Below, piece after piece: positions 15,513 through 24,464 of a stretch of DNA of 64,000 bases. The first letter of the stretch is position 1; every line of letters begins with the position of its first letter. The stretch lies in the NCBI GenBank assembly GCA_016713675.1, contig JADJOS010000004.1, positions 124,001 through 188,000 of the forward strand, in the 5' to 3' direction. The DNA is from Acidobacteriota bacterium. Lineage in GTDB: Bacteria; Acidobacteriota; Blastocatellia; Pyrinomonadales; Pyrinomonadaceae. A program made the translations under genes and the position numbers. The notes under the pieces are model-generated. The model ran no database searches. It was not told the DNA's origin and was given only the letters and a program-made list of their open reading frames with translations.

Positions 15513-18155
15513 GTGACGCTTCGTCTTACTTTCCTATCTATTCTTATAATTGTGTCGTCATTTGCAGGCATTGCGTCTGCTCAGGTCGATTCGGTGCTTG
15601 CTCAGATCTCAAATTCTGAAACTGAATCGTTCTCCGGTGGGATGAGCGGCGACGGCAGGTTTGTTGTCTTTGAATCGCGCGGGAATATTGCGACTGAGAA
15701 CCCGAGAAATTCGGATAATAATAGCGAAATATTCATATTCGATTATGCTCAGCGCAGAATATTTCAAATTACCGATACTAAGAGCGTTCTCAGTGACCCG
15801 AATGGAGGGATCACATTCAGCAACGTCCGTGTTGAAATAGTGAACACCCGTCCGGTAATAAGCAATGACGGAAGATGGATCGCGTTTAGTTCGAACGCTA
15901 CCATAGCCTATCCAGGCGATGGCACCAATCCTCCGGTTATCAGCTCGACGAACCCAAGCAATTTTGACGGCAACGCTTATACATCTCCAACACCAACGCC
16001 TACGCCGACCCCAAGTCCCAGCCCATCTGCAACACCAACTCTTGGCGACAATCCGCTCACTCGTGACGCAAATCTCGAAATGTGGATCTACGAAGTTCCT
16101 GCTTTCGCTCCGGTTTCGGATATGTCGACCGGTGATGAAATTCCGATCACGAACTTGGCGGGCGGAACATTCTTGCGTGTCACTAACACGATCCCCAGTC
16201 AATTGCCGCGGGCAGGAACGGCAACCACCGGTGCTTTTATTGCTGATGATAATCACGATGCTAGTATCAGCGATGACGGTTCGGTGATCGCATTTGCATC
16301 TACCCGTGATCTTGTAGCTGGCGGGAATTCATTTCCTGCAGACGACAATGAAGAGATCTTTACATTTGTTCGCAGCGGGATGCCTCCAGATCCGTTGATC
16401 GGAGGCGGGGGTACGATAAGACAGGTTACCCAAACCCCAAGGGGAATAATATCGAATCCGATATATAACAAAAATCCGTCAATCTCCGGGAATGGCGTGC
16501 GCGTAACATTTGTCAGTACGGGAGACAATCCGATCATTGGAATGACGGGTGGAAACAATCCGTTGGCTAGCAGAAACGAAGAGGTCTTTTTCTCTGATCT
16601 GCTCGCAACCGGTGCCCCCGGAGCATTGAAGAAACAGATCACAGTTACAACGCCAACGACCGCCGGTGCCCCGGTGAATATTTTTGCGATCGGCAGGCGA
16701 ATGAGCCGCGACGGCAGATACATTGCCTTCGATTCATACGCGGACCTGCTGACACCCGGCGAGAATAGCGGTAACAACTATACTTCGTTCGCCTTGTACC
16801 TATACGATACGACCACTAGCACGTTTCGGCGGATCGGACCCAGAAGCGATGCCGACTCTGCGGCTTCGGGCGGCGACGTTGCCCGATATCCTGGATTCAC
16901 AGATACAGATGTGAACGGAACTCCGGCTACGCTCTTGCTTGAGACAAGAATGAATATTAAGGCCGACGGTACTATCCCGACGACTGAGAGCGACGGTCTA
17001 AATCCGGATCCTTCCCGTCCGACGCAATTGTATTCGTATTCCTTAACGGCAGCACCAGCAACTGCCACGTTTACGAGATTAACGAAGTTCCCCGTTCCAT
17101 TTTCATTCATTGCATCGACTCAGGCTTTGCCGAGTAATTCGTCGCGTCGGATCGCATTCAATTTATCGTTGACCGAAGTCGGTACGGGTAACCCGGATCT
17201 TTCAACCGAGGTCTTTTATCTCTTGACTCCGGCCGTGACGAATGTGGCGGCGGTAACGACAACCTTTGCTACCGGTGCTACGCGAATTCCGGTATCGCAG
17301 ACGGTGGTTCCAACTCCAACGCCGACTCCAACTCCGAGTCCGACTCCAACTCCTAGCCCTACACCAACTCCGTCGCCGACCCCGACTCCAACGGGAACGC
17401 CAACGCCGACTCCTACGCCGAGTCCGACGCCGCCTCCCAATACACCGCCAGCGGTGCATGGGATCGCACCCGGAATGCTGGCCTCTCTAAGCTATCAGGC
17501 ATCGTTTGATCGGCCTGTGACCATTCGGGCGGCAACGGGATCTATCAAACGACGGTTTGAGTTGCCGATCGAATTGAGCGGCGTCACTTTGACTATTAAT
17601 GGAGCAGCTTGCGGTTTGAGCTACGTTAGTAGACATCGAATTGATTTTGTCGTACCTCCGGGCACACCGTCAGCTGTGGCGGGGACAACTTATCCGCTGG
17701 TTATCAATAATAACGGCGTCGTTATGAGAACCACGGTCACGATAGTTCCGGCAAGGCCCGACATCTTTAACATCGCAAATATCCCGGCACCTGGCGGGCG
17801 GGCGCGTGTATTTAATGTCACGAACCGAATACACACGGGTGAGCCCTTCAATGTTACAACCCGCCGCATTCGACCCTTCGGCAGAACTCCGACGGTACTT
17901 CGTGTGTATCTGACCGGCGTTGCAACGTCGATCAGGTCTAACACGACCATTCGAATAGGAACGAGGACCACGACGGGAACCGTTGTGACAGGTGATGCAA
18001 CCCTATTTGATACGGGCATTTACTACATTGACTTCACACTTCCTCCGGATATGGAGGGCGTCGGCGATCAACCGATAATTGTGACGGTGACGATCGAGGG
18101 CGTCACATTCTCGTCTCGATTTGATGACACGGCATCGTTCATCAATATTCTCTGA
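15513..18155 (+). CDS. Secreted PD40/TolB-like propeller protein with Pro/Thr linkers
   Basis: An 880-residue exported protein. The SD-like GGAGGAG (15503-15509) sits in front of GTG 15513, giving a clean signal peptide (LTFLSILIIVSSFAGIASAQ). Residues about 20-560 contain repeated blades with the PD40 motifs SGDGRFVVFES, SNDGRWIAFSS, SDDGSVIAFAS, SGNGVRVTFVS and SRDGRYIAFDS. A short Thr/Pro linker interrupts the first blades near residue 155, and a longer (TP)n linker at about 600-640 leads to a C-terminal Ig-like region (SGVTLTINGAACGL, PLVINNNG) resembling the acidobacterial C-terminal domain of the TIGR03437 type. Probably a cell-surface or periplasmic binding protein. No catalytic residues are visible. 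A terminator follows. Confidence 0.8.
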   Translation: MTLRLTFLSILIIVSSFAGIASAQVDSVLAQISNSETESFSGGMSGDGRFVVFESRGNIATENPRNSDNNSEIFIFDYAQRRIFQITDTKSVLSDPNGGITFSNVRVEIVNTRPVISNDGRWIAFSSNATIAYPGDGTNPPVISSTNPSNFDGNAYTSPTPTPTPTPSPSPSATPTLGDNPLTRDANLEMWIYEVPAFAPVSDMSTGDEIPITNLAGGTFLRVTNTIPSQLPRAGTATTGAFIADDNHDASISDDGSVIAFASTRDLVAGGNSFPADDNEEIFTFVRSGMPPDPLIGGGGTIRQVTQTPRGIISNPIYNKNPSISGNGVRVTFVSTGDNPIIGMTGGNNPLASRNEEVFFSDLLATGAPGALKKQITVTTPTTAGAPVNIFAIGRRMSRDGRYIAFDSYADLLTPGENSGNNYTSFALYLYDTTTSTFRRIGPRSDADSAASGGDVARYPGFTDTDVNGTPATLLLETRMNIKADGTIPTTESDGLNPDPSRPTQLYSYSLTAAPATATFTRLTKFPVPFSFIASTQALPSNSSRRIAFNLSLTEVGTGNPDLSTEVFYLLTPAVTNVAAVTTTFATGATRIPVSQTVVPTPTPTPTPSPTPTPSPTPTPSPTPTPTGTPTPTPTPSPTPPPNTPPAVHGIAPGMLASLSYQASFDRPVTIRAATGSIKRRFELPIELSGVTLTINGAACGLSYVSRHRIDFVVPPGTPSAVAGTTYPLVINNNGVVMRTTVTIVPARPDIFNIANIPAPGGRARVFNVTNRIHTGEPFNVTTRRIRPFGRTPTVLRVYLTGVATSIRSNTTIRIGTRTTTGTVVTGDATLFDTGIYYIDFTLPPDMEGVGDQPIIVTVTIEGVTFSSRFDDTASFINIL

Positions 18156-18172
18156 TGACGAATGAACACGAT

Positions 18173-18205
18173 AAAAAGAGGGCGGGCTTTTGGCTCGTCC
18201 TTTTT
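18173..18205 (+). terminator. Intrinsic terminator after the propeller gene
   Basis: GGGCGGGC (18180-18187) pairs with GGCTCGTCC (18192-18200) through eight pairs including two G-U, loop of five. It is flanked by A5 and followed by T5 at 18201-18205. It lies 18 bases after the stop. Confidence 0.75.
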
Positions 18206-18413
18206 GTTTATCGGATCTCGTTATTATCGTATTAGAGTTGGTTATTGTTGCGATTAACCGATGGTTATAATATCCTAAGGTCATACAAACAGACCGACGG
18301 AATAAGGTGTGTATCGATCAATTTACAGAATGTCGCCCGTTTTCGTGATTTCTTACCATCAGGGCGAAAGAATCAAACAAATACATTTTAAGATCTAGGA
18401 GCAATTGCATAAT

Positions 18414-19403
18414 ATGGCCGGACAAGACGTGAGCACGATGAAGATCTCATCGAAAGTATGGAAGAACGGTGAGTTTATTGATTGGAACGACGCAAAGATA
18501 CACGTCATGTCGCACGTCGTCAATTACGGTTCCAGCGTATTCGAAGGTATTCGCTGTTACGAGACCTCAAAGGGCTCGGCAGTATTCCGTCTTACGGAAC
18601 ATATGCAGCGTCTCGTCAACTCAGCGAAGATCTACCGTATGAATTCGGCGTTCACTCGGGATCAATTCTGCGACGCCGCTGTCGAGCTGATTCGAATCAG
18701 CGGTCTCGAACACTGTTATTTGCGGCCCTTGATCGTACGAGGCCTCGATAACGACAAGCCGTCGTTCGGCGTAAACCCGTTTCCTGCTCCGATCGATTCG
18801 TACATTGCAACATGGCAATGGGGCAAGTACCTTGGCGAGGAAGCGATCGAGAACGGCATCGATGTATGTGTGTCGAGTTGGACACGCATCACCACAAATT
18901 CAATGCCGGCAATGGCCAAGGCCGGTGCGAACTACATGAATTCGCAGCTTATTAAAATGGAAGCCATCCTTGGCGGCTTTTCAGAAGGCATTGCCCTTGA
19001 TGACCGAGGTTTTGTTTCCGAGGGATCAGGTGAAAATCTCTTTATCGTAAACGGCGGCAAGCTTATCACACCGCCGCTCGGAGCGTCCGTGTTGCCGGGC
19101 ATCACCCGCGACTCGGTGATACAGATCGCCAAGGAACTAGGTATCGAAGTATTAGAATCGAACATCCAGCGCGCTGCACTTTATCTGGCTGACGAAGTAT
19201 TCTTCACCGGCACTGCGGCGGAGATCACACCGATCCGCAGCGTAGACCGCATCACAGTTGGTGCTGGAAAACGTGGGCCAATTACCAAAGTACTTCAGGA
19301 AGAATTTTTCAAGATCATCGATGCGACGCGCCCGGCACCGTTTGGTGCTGAGTGGCTGACCTTTGTTCACTCTACGGACGAAAAAAAAGTAGCGGTAGCA
19401 TAG
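18414..19403 (+). CDS. ilvE: Branched-chain amino acid aminotransferase
   Basis: A PLP-dependent fold-type IV transaminase for the last step of Val, Leu and Ile synthesis, and the first step of their breakdown. About 329 residues. Motifs are HVMSHVVNYGSSVFEGIR at the N terminus, YLRPLIVRG, the PLP lysine in MAKAGANYMNSQ (Lys169 from this start), EGSGENLFIV, LPGITRDSVIQIA and FFTGTAAEITPI. ATG 18414 is chosen; an in-frame TTG at 18405 lies too close to AGGAG (18397-18401). It is monocistronic, bounded by terminators on both sides. Confidence 0.95.
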   Translation: MAGQDVSTMKISSKVWKNGEFIDWNDAKIHVMSHVVNYGSSVFEGIRCYETSKGSAVFRLTEHMQRLVNSAKIYRMNSAFTRDQFCDAAVELIRISGLEHCYLRPLIVRGLDNDKPSFGVNPFPAPIDSYIATWQWGKYLGEEAIENGIDVCVSSWTRITTNSMPAMAKAGANYMNSQLIKMEAILGGFSEGIALDDRGFVSEGSGENLFIVNGGKLITPPLGASVLPGITRDSVIQIAKELGIEVLESNIQRAALYLADEVFFTGTAAEITPIRSVDRITVGAGKRGPITKVLQEEFFKIIDATRPAPFGAEWLTFVHSTDEKKVAVA

Positions 19404-19460
19404 AAGGTGCGTAAATCCGTTGATCGACGGGCACCTGCGACGCCCGTACAACAATTTCAA

Positions 19461-19497
19461 AAGCACGGAGCGGGCTTTGCCTGCTTCGTGCTTTTTT
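19461..19497 (+). terminator. Strong intrinsic terminator after ilvE
   Basis: A 15-pair stem, AAGCACGGAGCGGGC (19461-19475) with GCCTGCTTCGTGCTT (19479-19493), has a TTT loop and two G-U pairs. A run of T to 19497 follows. It lies just before the spermidine-synthase-like gene. Confidence 0.9.
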
Positions 19498-19515
19498 GTG
19501 TAGGCTTTAGTTAAA

Positions 19516-21045
19516 ATGTCTGAAAAACTTGTTCGTCAGGGATTGCTCGATGTCACCGTATTCGTATGCGGCGGCGTAGTAATGACCTATGAGATCATTG
19601 GCTCGCGAGTACTGTCACCATTTATTGGAGCGTCGACATATGTTTGGACGAGCCTGATCGGTGTCATACTTGGCAGTCTCAGTCTCGGTTATTGGCTCGG
19701 CGGCCGCATGGCCGATCGAAAGCCTGATCTTCGAATCCTTGCGTCTGTGATCTTCGTGGCGGGCGGACTTATTTCACTGACGGTCTTGATCAAAGAGATC
19801 GCGTTGTCATTTGTCGCCTCAGCACCCGTCGGCATTGAGCTTCGGTCATTACTAGCTTCACTTTTGCTTTTCGCACCGGCCAGTATTTGTCTAGGTTTTG
19901 TCACTCCTTATGCGGTGAAATTGCGAATGCTATCGCTCGCCGACGCCGGAAAAACTGTCGGCAGACTATATGCCCTTTCGACAGTTGGAAGCATTCTGGG
20001 CACGTTCCTGGCGGGCTTTGTTCTTATACCTTTCATCGGCAGTGTACGGACGTTATACGGCCTTTCCGCATTGCTTCTGTTACTATCGCTGCTCCTTGTG
20101 CCATTTGTGATCTCGCGGGCAAAGATCGGTGTGATTGTGGTCTTTCTATTTTCGATCGTCTCAAACGAAGCGAGCGTGATGCTTTTGCGGCAAGCAAATG
20201 ACCTGCACGATATCGATACCGAATATAGCCGCGTACAAGTTTTTCGCACGGCCGACCCAAAGACGGGCCGTCCGATCGAGGCTCTCGCTACGGACCCGTA
20301 TTTTACTCAATCGGCGATGTTTTTCGACAGCGACGAACACGTATTTGATTACAGCCGATATTATCATTTGACAAGGCATTTCAAGCCCGATTTCCGAGAA
20401 GTTCTGGTGATCGGCGGAGCCGGATATTCTGTGCCGAAGGACTTTTTGCGGCGTTATGAACTAGTAAATATCGACGTTGTCGAGATCGATCCGCAGATGA
20501 CGCAGATCGCAGAACGGTTTTTCAAATTGAAAGATGACCCTCGGCTCGACATCACTCATGAGGACGGCCGTACCTTCCTTCGAAGGACCGAACCGGCCAA
20601 GTATGATGCGATCTTGATGGACGCTTTCGGTTCGCTTTTCTCAGTTCCATATCAACTTACGACCGTCGAAGCCGTTACCGAAATGCGTCGGGCTCTCCGC
20701 GACGACGGTGCCGTCATATTCAACCTTGGCTCATCGATCGAAGGGCCCGCGAGTCGATTTTTACACGCAGAACTCGCCACCTATCGCGCGGTCTTTCCCA
20801 ATGTTTACCTGTTCAAGGTGAATGCCGACTACGCCGACGAACGGCTTCAGAACCTAATTATCGTCGCGACAGCTTCGCAGGTCGCACTGGATCTCTCAAG
20901 CGCGGATTCCGAGATCGCTTCCCTGTTGTCGCACGCTTACTCGACCGAGCCGCGAACGGACGCCGCGATCATAACCGATGACCTCGCCCCGGTCGAATAC
21001 TACAACGCGATCGCACAAAACATCTTCTTAAAGTCACTTCGATGA
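19516..21045 (+). CDS. Membrane-fused spermidine synthase-like protein
   Basis: A 509-residue fusion. Residues about 10-225 hold six or seven hydrophobic helices with glycine-rich motifs (VSTVGSILGTFLAGF-like), and residues about 230-480 form a spermidine-synthase-like methyltransferase fold with VLVIGGAGYSVPKDFL, VDVVEIDPQMTQIAERFF and DAILMDAFGS. This architecture is common and often annotated as a fused MFS/spermidine synthase. The decarboxylated-SAM aminopropyl transfer has not been shown for most such proteins. Polyamine synthesis is therefore one hypothesis, another small-molecule transferase a second. It stands alone, with a long gap downstream. Confidence 0.8.
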   Translation: MSEKLVRQGLLDVTVFVCGGVVMTYEIIGSRVLSPFIGASTYVWTSLIGVILGSLSLGYWLGGRMADRKPDLRILASVIFVAGGLISLTVLIKEIALSFVASAPVGIELRSLLASLLLFAPASICLGFVTPYAVKLRMLSLADAGKTVGRLYALSTVGSILGTFLAGFVLIPFIGSVRTLYGLSALLLLLSLLLVPFVISRAKIGVIVVFLFSIVSNEASVMLLRQANDLHDIDTEYSRVQVFRTADPKTGRPIEALATDPYFTQSAMFFDSDEHVFDYSRYYHLTRHFKPDFREVLVIGGAGYSVPKDFLRRYELVNIDVVEIDPQMTQIAERFFKLKDDPRLDITHEDGRTFLRRTEPAKYDAILMDAFGSLFSVPYQLTTVEAVTEMRRALRDDGAVIFNLGSSIEGPASRFLHAELATYRAVFPNVYLFKVNADYADERLQNLIIVATASQVALDLSSADSEIASLLSHAYSTEPRTDAAIITDDLAPVEYYNAIAQNIFLKSLR

Positions 21046-21874
21046 TCGAATTGCAAAGGAACTTGTCTAATAGCTTTCCCCACCGGTTACACCTAATATT
21101 ACGTTCGGTTGCCGAATTATCCTGATCGGTGACCCATTGGACCCCTTGGATGACGCGAAGCGAAATCAGTGACAGCATGTAGATCCTCTAAGGACCTGAT
21201 CTCAATTTCGACAAATTCCGCCCCTTACCGCCACTACGTCACCCGCCGCCCATTCACCTGCTCACGCATTACTGCGAATCCCAAACACCTACACCGCTCA
21301 GTTCGCCACCAGTTCCCCAACAACTTCCGGCGACAAAGCCTAACACCTACGATCATCGCCCACCACCAAAATCGCCCACAAACCACCGCTTTTTTTCATC
21401 TTTTTTTAGTCCATTCGATAAAAAGTGAAAAAAAATGCAAAAAGTATGAAAGTTTTTTGCCAAAAAACCCATATACCCATGAACAAGCAATTTTTTTGAG
21501 AAGTTAAGCAATATCCGAGGACATTCTCTCGGCCAATTGCCATCGCTGACCAGAAGTTTTTCCAGGTCTCCGGAGCTTTTCCCTTGGTCTCTCACAATCG
21601 GGTAAAACATGATCGTCAAAACCCATAAGCAGTACCTCACAGAGCGTTCACCTAACGGAAGTCCCGTCAGCCCTGTCGCTCACCAAAGTGATTCTAAGGG
21701 CTCCCGTTGTCCGGCGAATTCACGAAAAAGTATTCAGCCCGAAAAACTGCGACCCGTCCTCAACCATCGACACTTCGCAGTCTTTCCAAAACCAAAAGAT
21801 CAAGGGGAATTTAGTAGCTTGACCCAAAGGCACGCGCGTGCCTTTTTCCATAAATCATTAATTAGGAGAAAAAT
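21046..21874. other. Long AT-rich intergenic region without a supported gene
   Basis: 829 bases separate the spermidine-synthase-like gene from the next gene. The middle (about 21400-21510) is rich in A and T runs on both strands. Short open frames exist on both strands, but they lack ribosome binding sites and protein-like composition. No tRNA or transposon ends were recognised. A terminator-like palindrome lies at its right end. The low-complexity composition could mark an insertion boundary for the unrecognised genes that follow. Confidence 0.5.
21826..21847 (+). terminator. Perfect palindromic terminator
   Basis: AAAGGCACGC (21826-21835) is followed at once by its exact complement GCGTGCCTTT and two more T. 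It folds with a GCGC tetraloop and an eight-pair stem and has a T5 tail. It lies 28 bases before the next start, so it most likely stops upstream transcription. Confidence 0.7.
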
Positions 21875-22267
21875 ATGCCAGAGAATATAGCAGAACTCTC
21901 CGCGAATGGCGGACAGCCGGAAGTGGAAATTGTTATTGGACAATTACAGCGAGGCGATCACTCAATTATTTTGCTTGATCGAAACGGTGAAAATGGGGTG
22001 ATTGTTGGGGAAACAAATAATGGTATACCCGTCGCCTATCGTTATCAGATTCCAAAACCATTATCAGCGTTAGACGGAAGTGAACTGAGGTGGAATTGCA
22101 TCATTGGCACAATGAGCGGCGGAGAAGAAAATGCTTCCGTAACTGTAAGAATTATTCAAGATGATCAGGTCGTTTCAGGCGGTACAATTGTTACCCGTAA
22201 GAAGATAGACGGCCTCGGTTTGATCGACGATAAGGTGAGGTTAAATGTGTCAGGAAAACTAAGATAA
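21875..22267 (+). CDS. Hypothetical protein, beta-rich, unrecognised
   Basis: 130 residues after a good ribosome site (TTAGGAG, 8 bases before ATG 21875). The protein alternates short hydrophobic strands with polar turns (VEIVIGQLQRGDHSIILLD, VTVRIIQDDQVVSGG), suggesting a small beta sandwich or barrel. It has no signal peptide, membrane helix or cysteine-rich motif. It ends 5 bases before the start of the 534-residue surface-type gene, so the two are likely an operon. I do not recognise the family. Confidence 0.65.
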   Translation: MPENIAELSANGGQPEVEIVIGQLQRGDHSIILLDRNGENGVIVGETNNGIPVAYRYQIPKPLSALDGSELRWNCIIGTMSGGEENASVTVRIIQDDQVVSGGTIVTRKKIDGLGLIDDKVRLNVSGKLR

Positions 22268-22272
22268 CGTTA

Positions 22273-23877
22273 ATGATGTCTCCAATTTTGCTTTTACTAT
22301 TTGCCCTACCTGTGCTTTCGCAAACTGAAAAGATCTATTTAGCCCCAAAACCGACCGCGCCTGTAGCATGCGGATCACGCATTAATGCTGCTTCCGGCAG
22401 ATATGAAGTGTTTATCCCTGACAGGTACGTTCCGACACCAGTCAGTTCCCGGGCAGTATTTCTTGGCGGAACTGAGAAGATAGGAAATGATAATTTCAAG
22501 ATCGTTTCCTTTGTCTTTACTCCCGGGAGCGAGATTCCCTCGTGTACACAGACCCAAGTGGGATTTGAAATTGGATTTTCTGCCGGCAATACGCCTGTTA
22601 CCAATTCAAATCCGCAGACAAATCCGCAGACCACTCCGACTCCGGCACCGACACCTTCCACAATAACCGCTGTTGAAGTGGCGGAAACGACTAAGAAAAA
22701 GAATGAGGAAGCGAAAAAAGATGCGGCGGATCTCAGCGTGCCGGATTCTCCGGGGTTTACGATTTTGGGGCTTACGCCTCAAACCGTAATTCGTCCTGGA
22801 ACGCCGCGTGAATTTGCGACAGCCCTCATTAACAGTCTTGATGAAAATGGAAACTTTCAAACCGGTGTAGCAATTGACACTGCTCCATTCTTGCTGTTGT
22901 TCGGAGACGATGTAACCTTGGGCGAGTATCGTGGAGGAATAAAACGCGATGCTTCTGGGAATATGGTGCGAGATCCTTCTGGGAACATAATTTGGAATAA
23001 AAATAATCCCTCGGGTTATTTCACTAGGATGCTATCCAGAACTCAGTTTTCACTGGCAACCACCAAGGGCACCACGGAGGATGATAAATCCGCAAAGATA
23101 GCAGCAGGTGTTCGTTTCACCTTATTTGATTACGGCGACCCTAGATTAGATGAGAAGCTAGACCAGTGTTTTGACAGAATAGCGGCGTTAATCAGGACTC
23201 AAGCAAAGCGTGAAGTACCGGATTGGTTTGCCAGTGCCGCTGGTGATGAACGGTTTAAGGCAGTTCTCATTCGCCTGATTGAAAACAACAAAACGGACTA
23301 TAAAAAATGCGTTGACCAATCCAAAGAGCGTAATTTCGCAAGTTCGAGTTTCACCATAGGCGGTGCAGGAAGTTGGATCAGTCCAACCGGAGACAGCGGA
23401 AAATTCACTAACAATGGGTTTGGCTTTTGGGGAACATTAGCCTATGGCTTTGAGGGAATTGCCGGTTTAGATTGTTCAAAGAAGCACGAGAAAGCTGGTG
23501 ACGGTCCTTCCAAAAGATGTATTAAACCCCAATTAGTATTTCATTTCCGACGACGTTCTCAAGAGTCTGTTCCAGACCCGCTCAATACAGGACTATTTAC
23601 AACCAGAGATTACAACCTATTCGGAACTCGCCTTCGCATCGGGGTTCCGAAATGGTCGGTTAATTTCGAAGGAGTTTATAGAGCAGAGCGGTATGCTGGT
23701 CGCACATCTTCGAGCAGCATTGAGGCTTCTCTGGGCGCCGACTATAAACTCGCGTCAAACCTCTATCTAAATTTTTCGATCGGCGGGGCGACGAAGGAAA
23801 GTAATATTCCGGGCGGAGGCAAGGTTTTCGTGCGAACCGCTTTTAATTGGGGAACGTCGCAAAAGCCACTTGACTAA
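22273..23877 (+). CDS. Exported hypothetical protein with possible C-terminal beta-barrel
   Basis: A 534-residue protein with a short signal peptide (SPILLLLFALPVLSQ). A Pro/Thr-rich linker (about 115-135: TNPQTTPTPAPTPST) and a charged helical stretch (TTKKKNEEAKKDAADL) follow. The C-terminal 180 residues alternate aromatic and small residues (NNGFGFWGTLAYGFEGI, YNLFGTRLRIGVPKWSVNFEGVYRAERYAG, LASNLYLNFSIGGA) like outer-membrane strands, though the chain does not end in a clear terminal Phe. Probably located in the outer membrane or periplasm; function unknown. It is cotranscribed with the small gene before it. Confidence 0.65.
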   Translation: MMSPILLLLFALPVLSQTEKIYLAPKPTAPVACGSRINAASGRYEVFIPDRYVPTPVSSRAVFLGGTEKIGNDNFKIVSFVFTPGSEIPSCTQTQVGFEIGFSAGNTPVTNSNPQTNPQTTPTPAPTPSTITAVEVAETTKKKNEEAKKDAADLSVPDSPGFTILGLTPQTVIRPGTPREFATALINSLDENGNFQTGVAIDTAPFLLLFGDDVTLGEYRGGIKRDASGNMVRDPSGNIIWNKNNPSGYFTRMLSRTQFSLATTKGTTEDDKSAKIAAGVRFTLFDYGDPRLDEKLDQCFDRIAALIRTQAKREVPDWFASAAGDERFKAVLIRLIENNKTDYKKCVDQSKERNFASSSFTIGGAGSWISPTGDSGKFTNNGFGFWGTLAYGFEGIAGLDCSKKHEKAGDGPSKRCIKPQLVFHFRRRSQESVPDPLNTGLFTTRDYNLFGTRLRIGVPKWSVNFEGVYRAERYAGRTSSSSIEASLGADYKLASNLYLNFSIGGATKESNIPGGGKVFVRTAFNWGTSQKPLD

Positions 23878-24040
23878 CTGTAATGTTATTCGAGCGGTAT
23901 TTGGCTCGTCGGGAATGGTTTTGGGCGAGTTTCACAGACAGGCCGCACTACCAGTACGCGACGGGACTTAGCATCTCGCAAGATCGTGCCAGGTTCGAGG
24001 CAGGTCAGCCGATCATTTGATCGACATTAGGAGGATTAAG

Positions 24041-24448
24041 GTGATTACCGATTTTGATACGTCCGGCTACATTGCCGATCTGGAGCAGCTCAATATGCCG
24101 GAACGTCAGATGGTTGCAGCGGAAACCGTAAAAACGCTTGGAGCAACCGAAAAGAAATCAACGATAGTTGATGCGACAAACTCACTTTCCGATACGGACA
24201 AAAAGGAGGTGGCAGCTCGAATTGAGGCGGGACTGCCAAAGCCAGACGGGAAAACCAACAACTGGATCTGGATCTTGGTTGTCAGCGCGTTTGTCCTCGT
24301 TTTCGTCGGGACGGCTGCTTCAATGGTCTACAGCCTGCTTGGCGAGGGCGAAAAGGCTGCGGCATTTGATAAACTGCTGATCATTTTCACCACAGTTGTC
24401 GGGTTTCTCGTCGGTCTACTGTCACCCAGCCCCGTGAAATCGTCATGA
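24041..24448 (+). CDS. Small membrane protein with two transmembrane helices
   Basis: 135 residues from GTG 24041, chosen because AGGAGG (24029-24034) lies 6 bases before it. An in-frame TTG at 24017 would start upstream of the ribosome site. About 75 soluble, charged N-terminal residues are followed by two hydrophobic helices (NWIWILVVSAFVLVFVGTAA and LLIIFTTVVGFLVGLLSP) near the C terminus. No family recognised. It converges on lptD with 16 bases between the stops. Confidence 0.6.
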   Translation: MITDFDTSGYIADLEQLNMPERQMVAAETVKTLGATEKKSTIVDATNSLSDTDKKEVAARIEAGLPKPDGKTNNWIWILVVSAFVLVFVGTAASMVYSLLGEGEKAAAFDKLLIIFTTVVGFLVGLLSPSPVKSS

Positions 24449-24464
24449 AGTCTGACCAACAGTT

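Noticed and set aside
16000..17450. Thr/Pro-rich coding stretches as an intergenic simple repeat
   Set aside because: They keep the frame of the secreted propeller protein and are typical linkers; the antisense Arg/Trp/Gly frames opposite are shadows.
21353..21640. 95-codon minus-strand frame in the AT-rich gap
   Set aside because: No ribosome site; the residues (runs of Lys, Phe, His) follow from A/T runs rather than a protein-like pattern.
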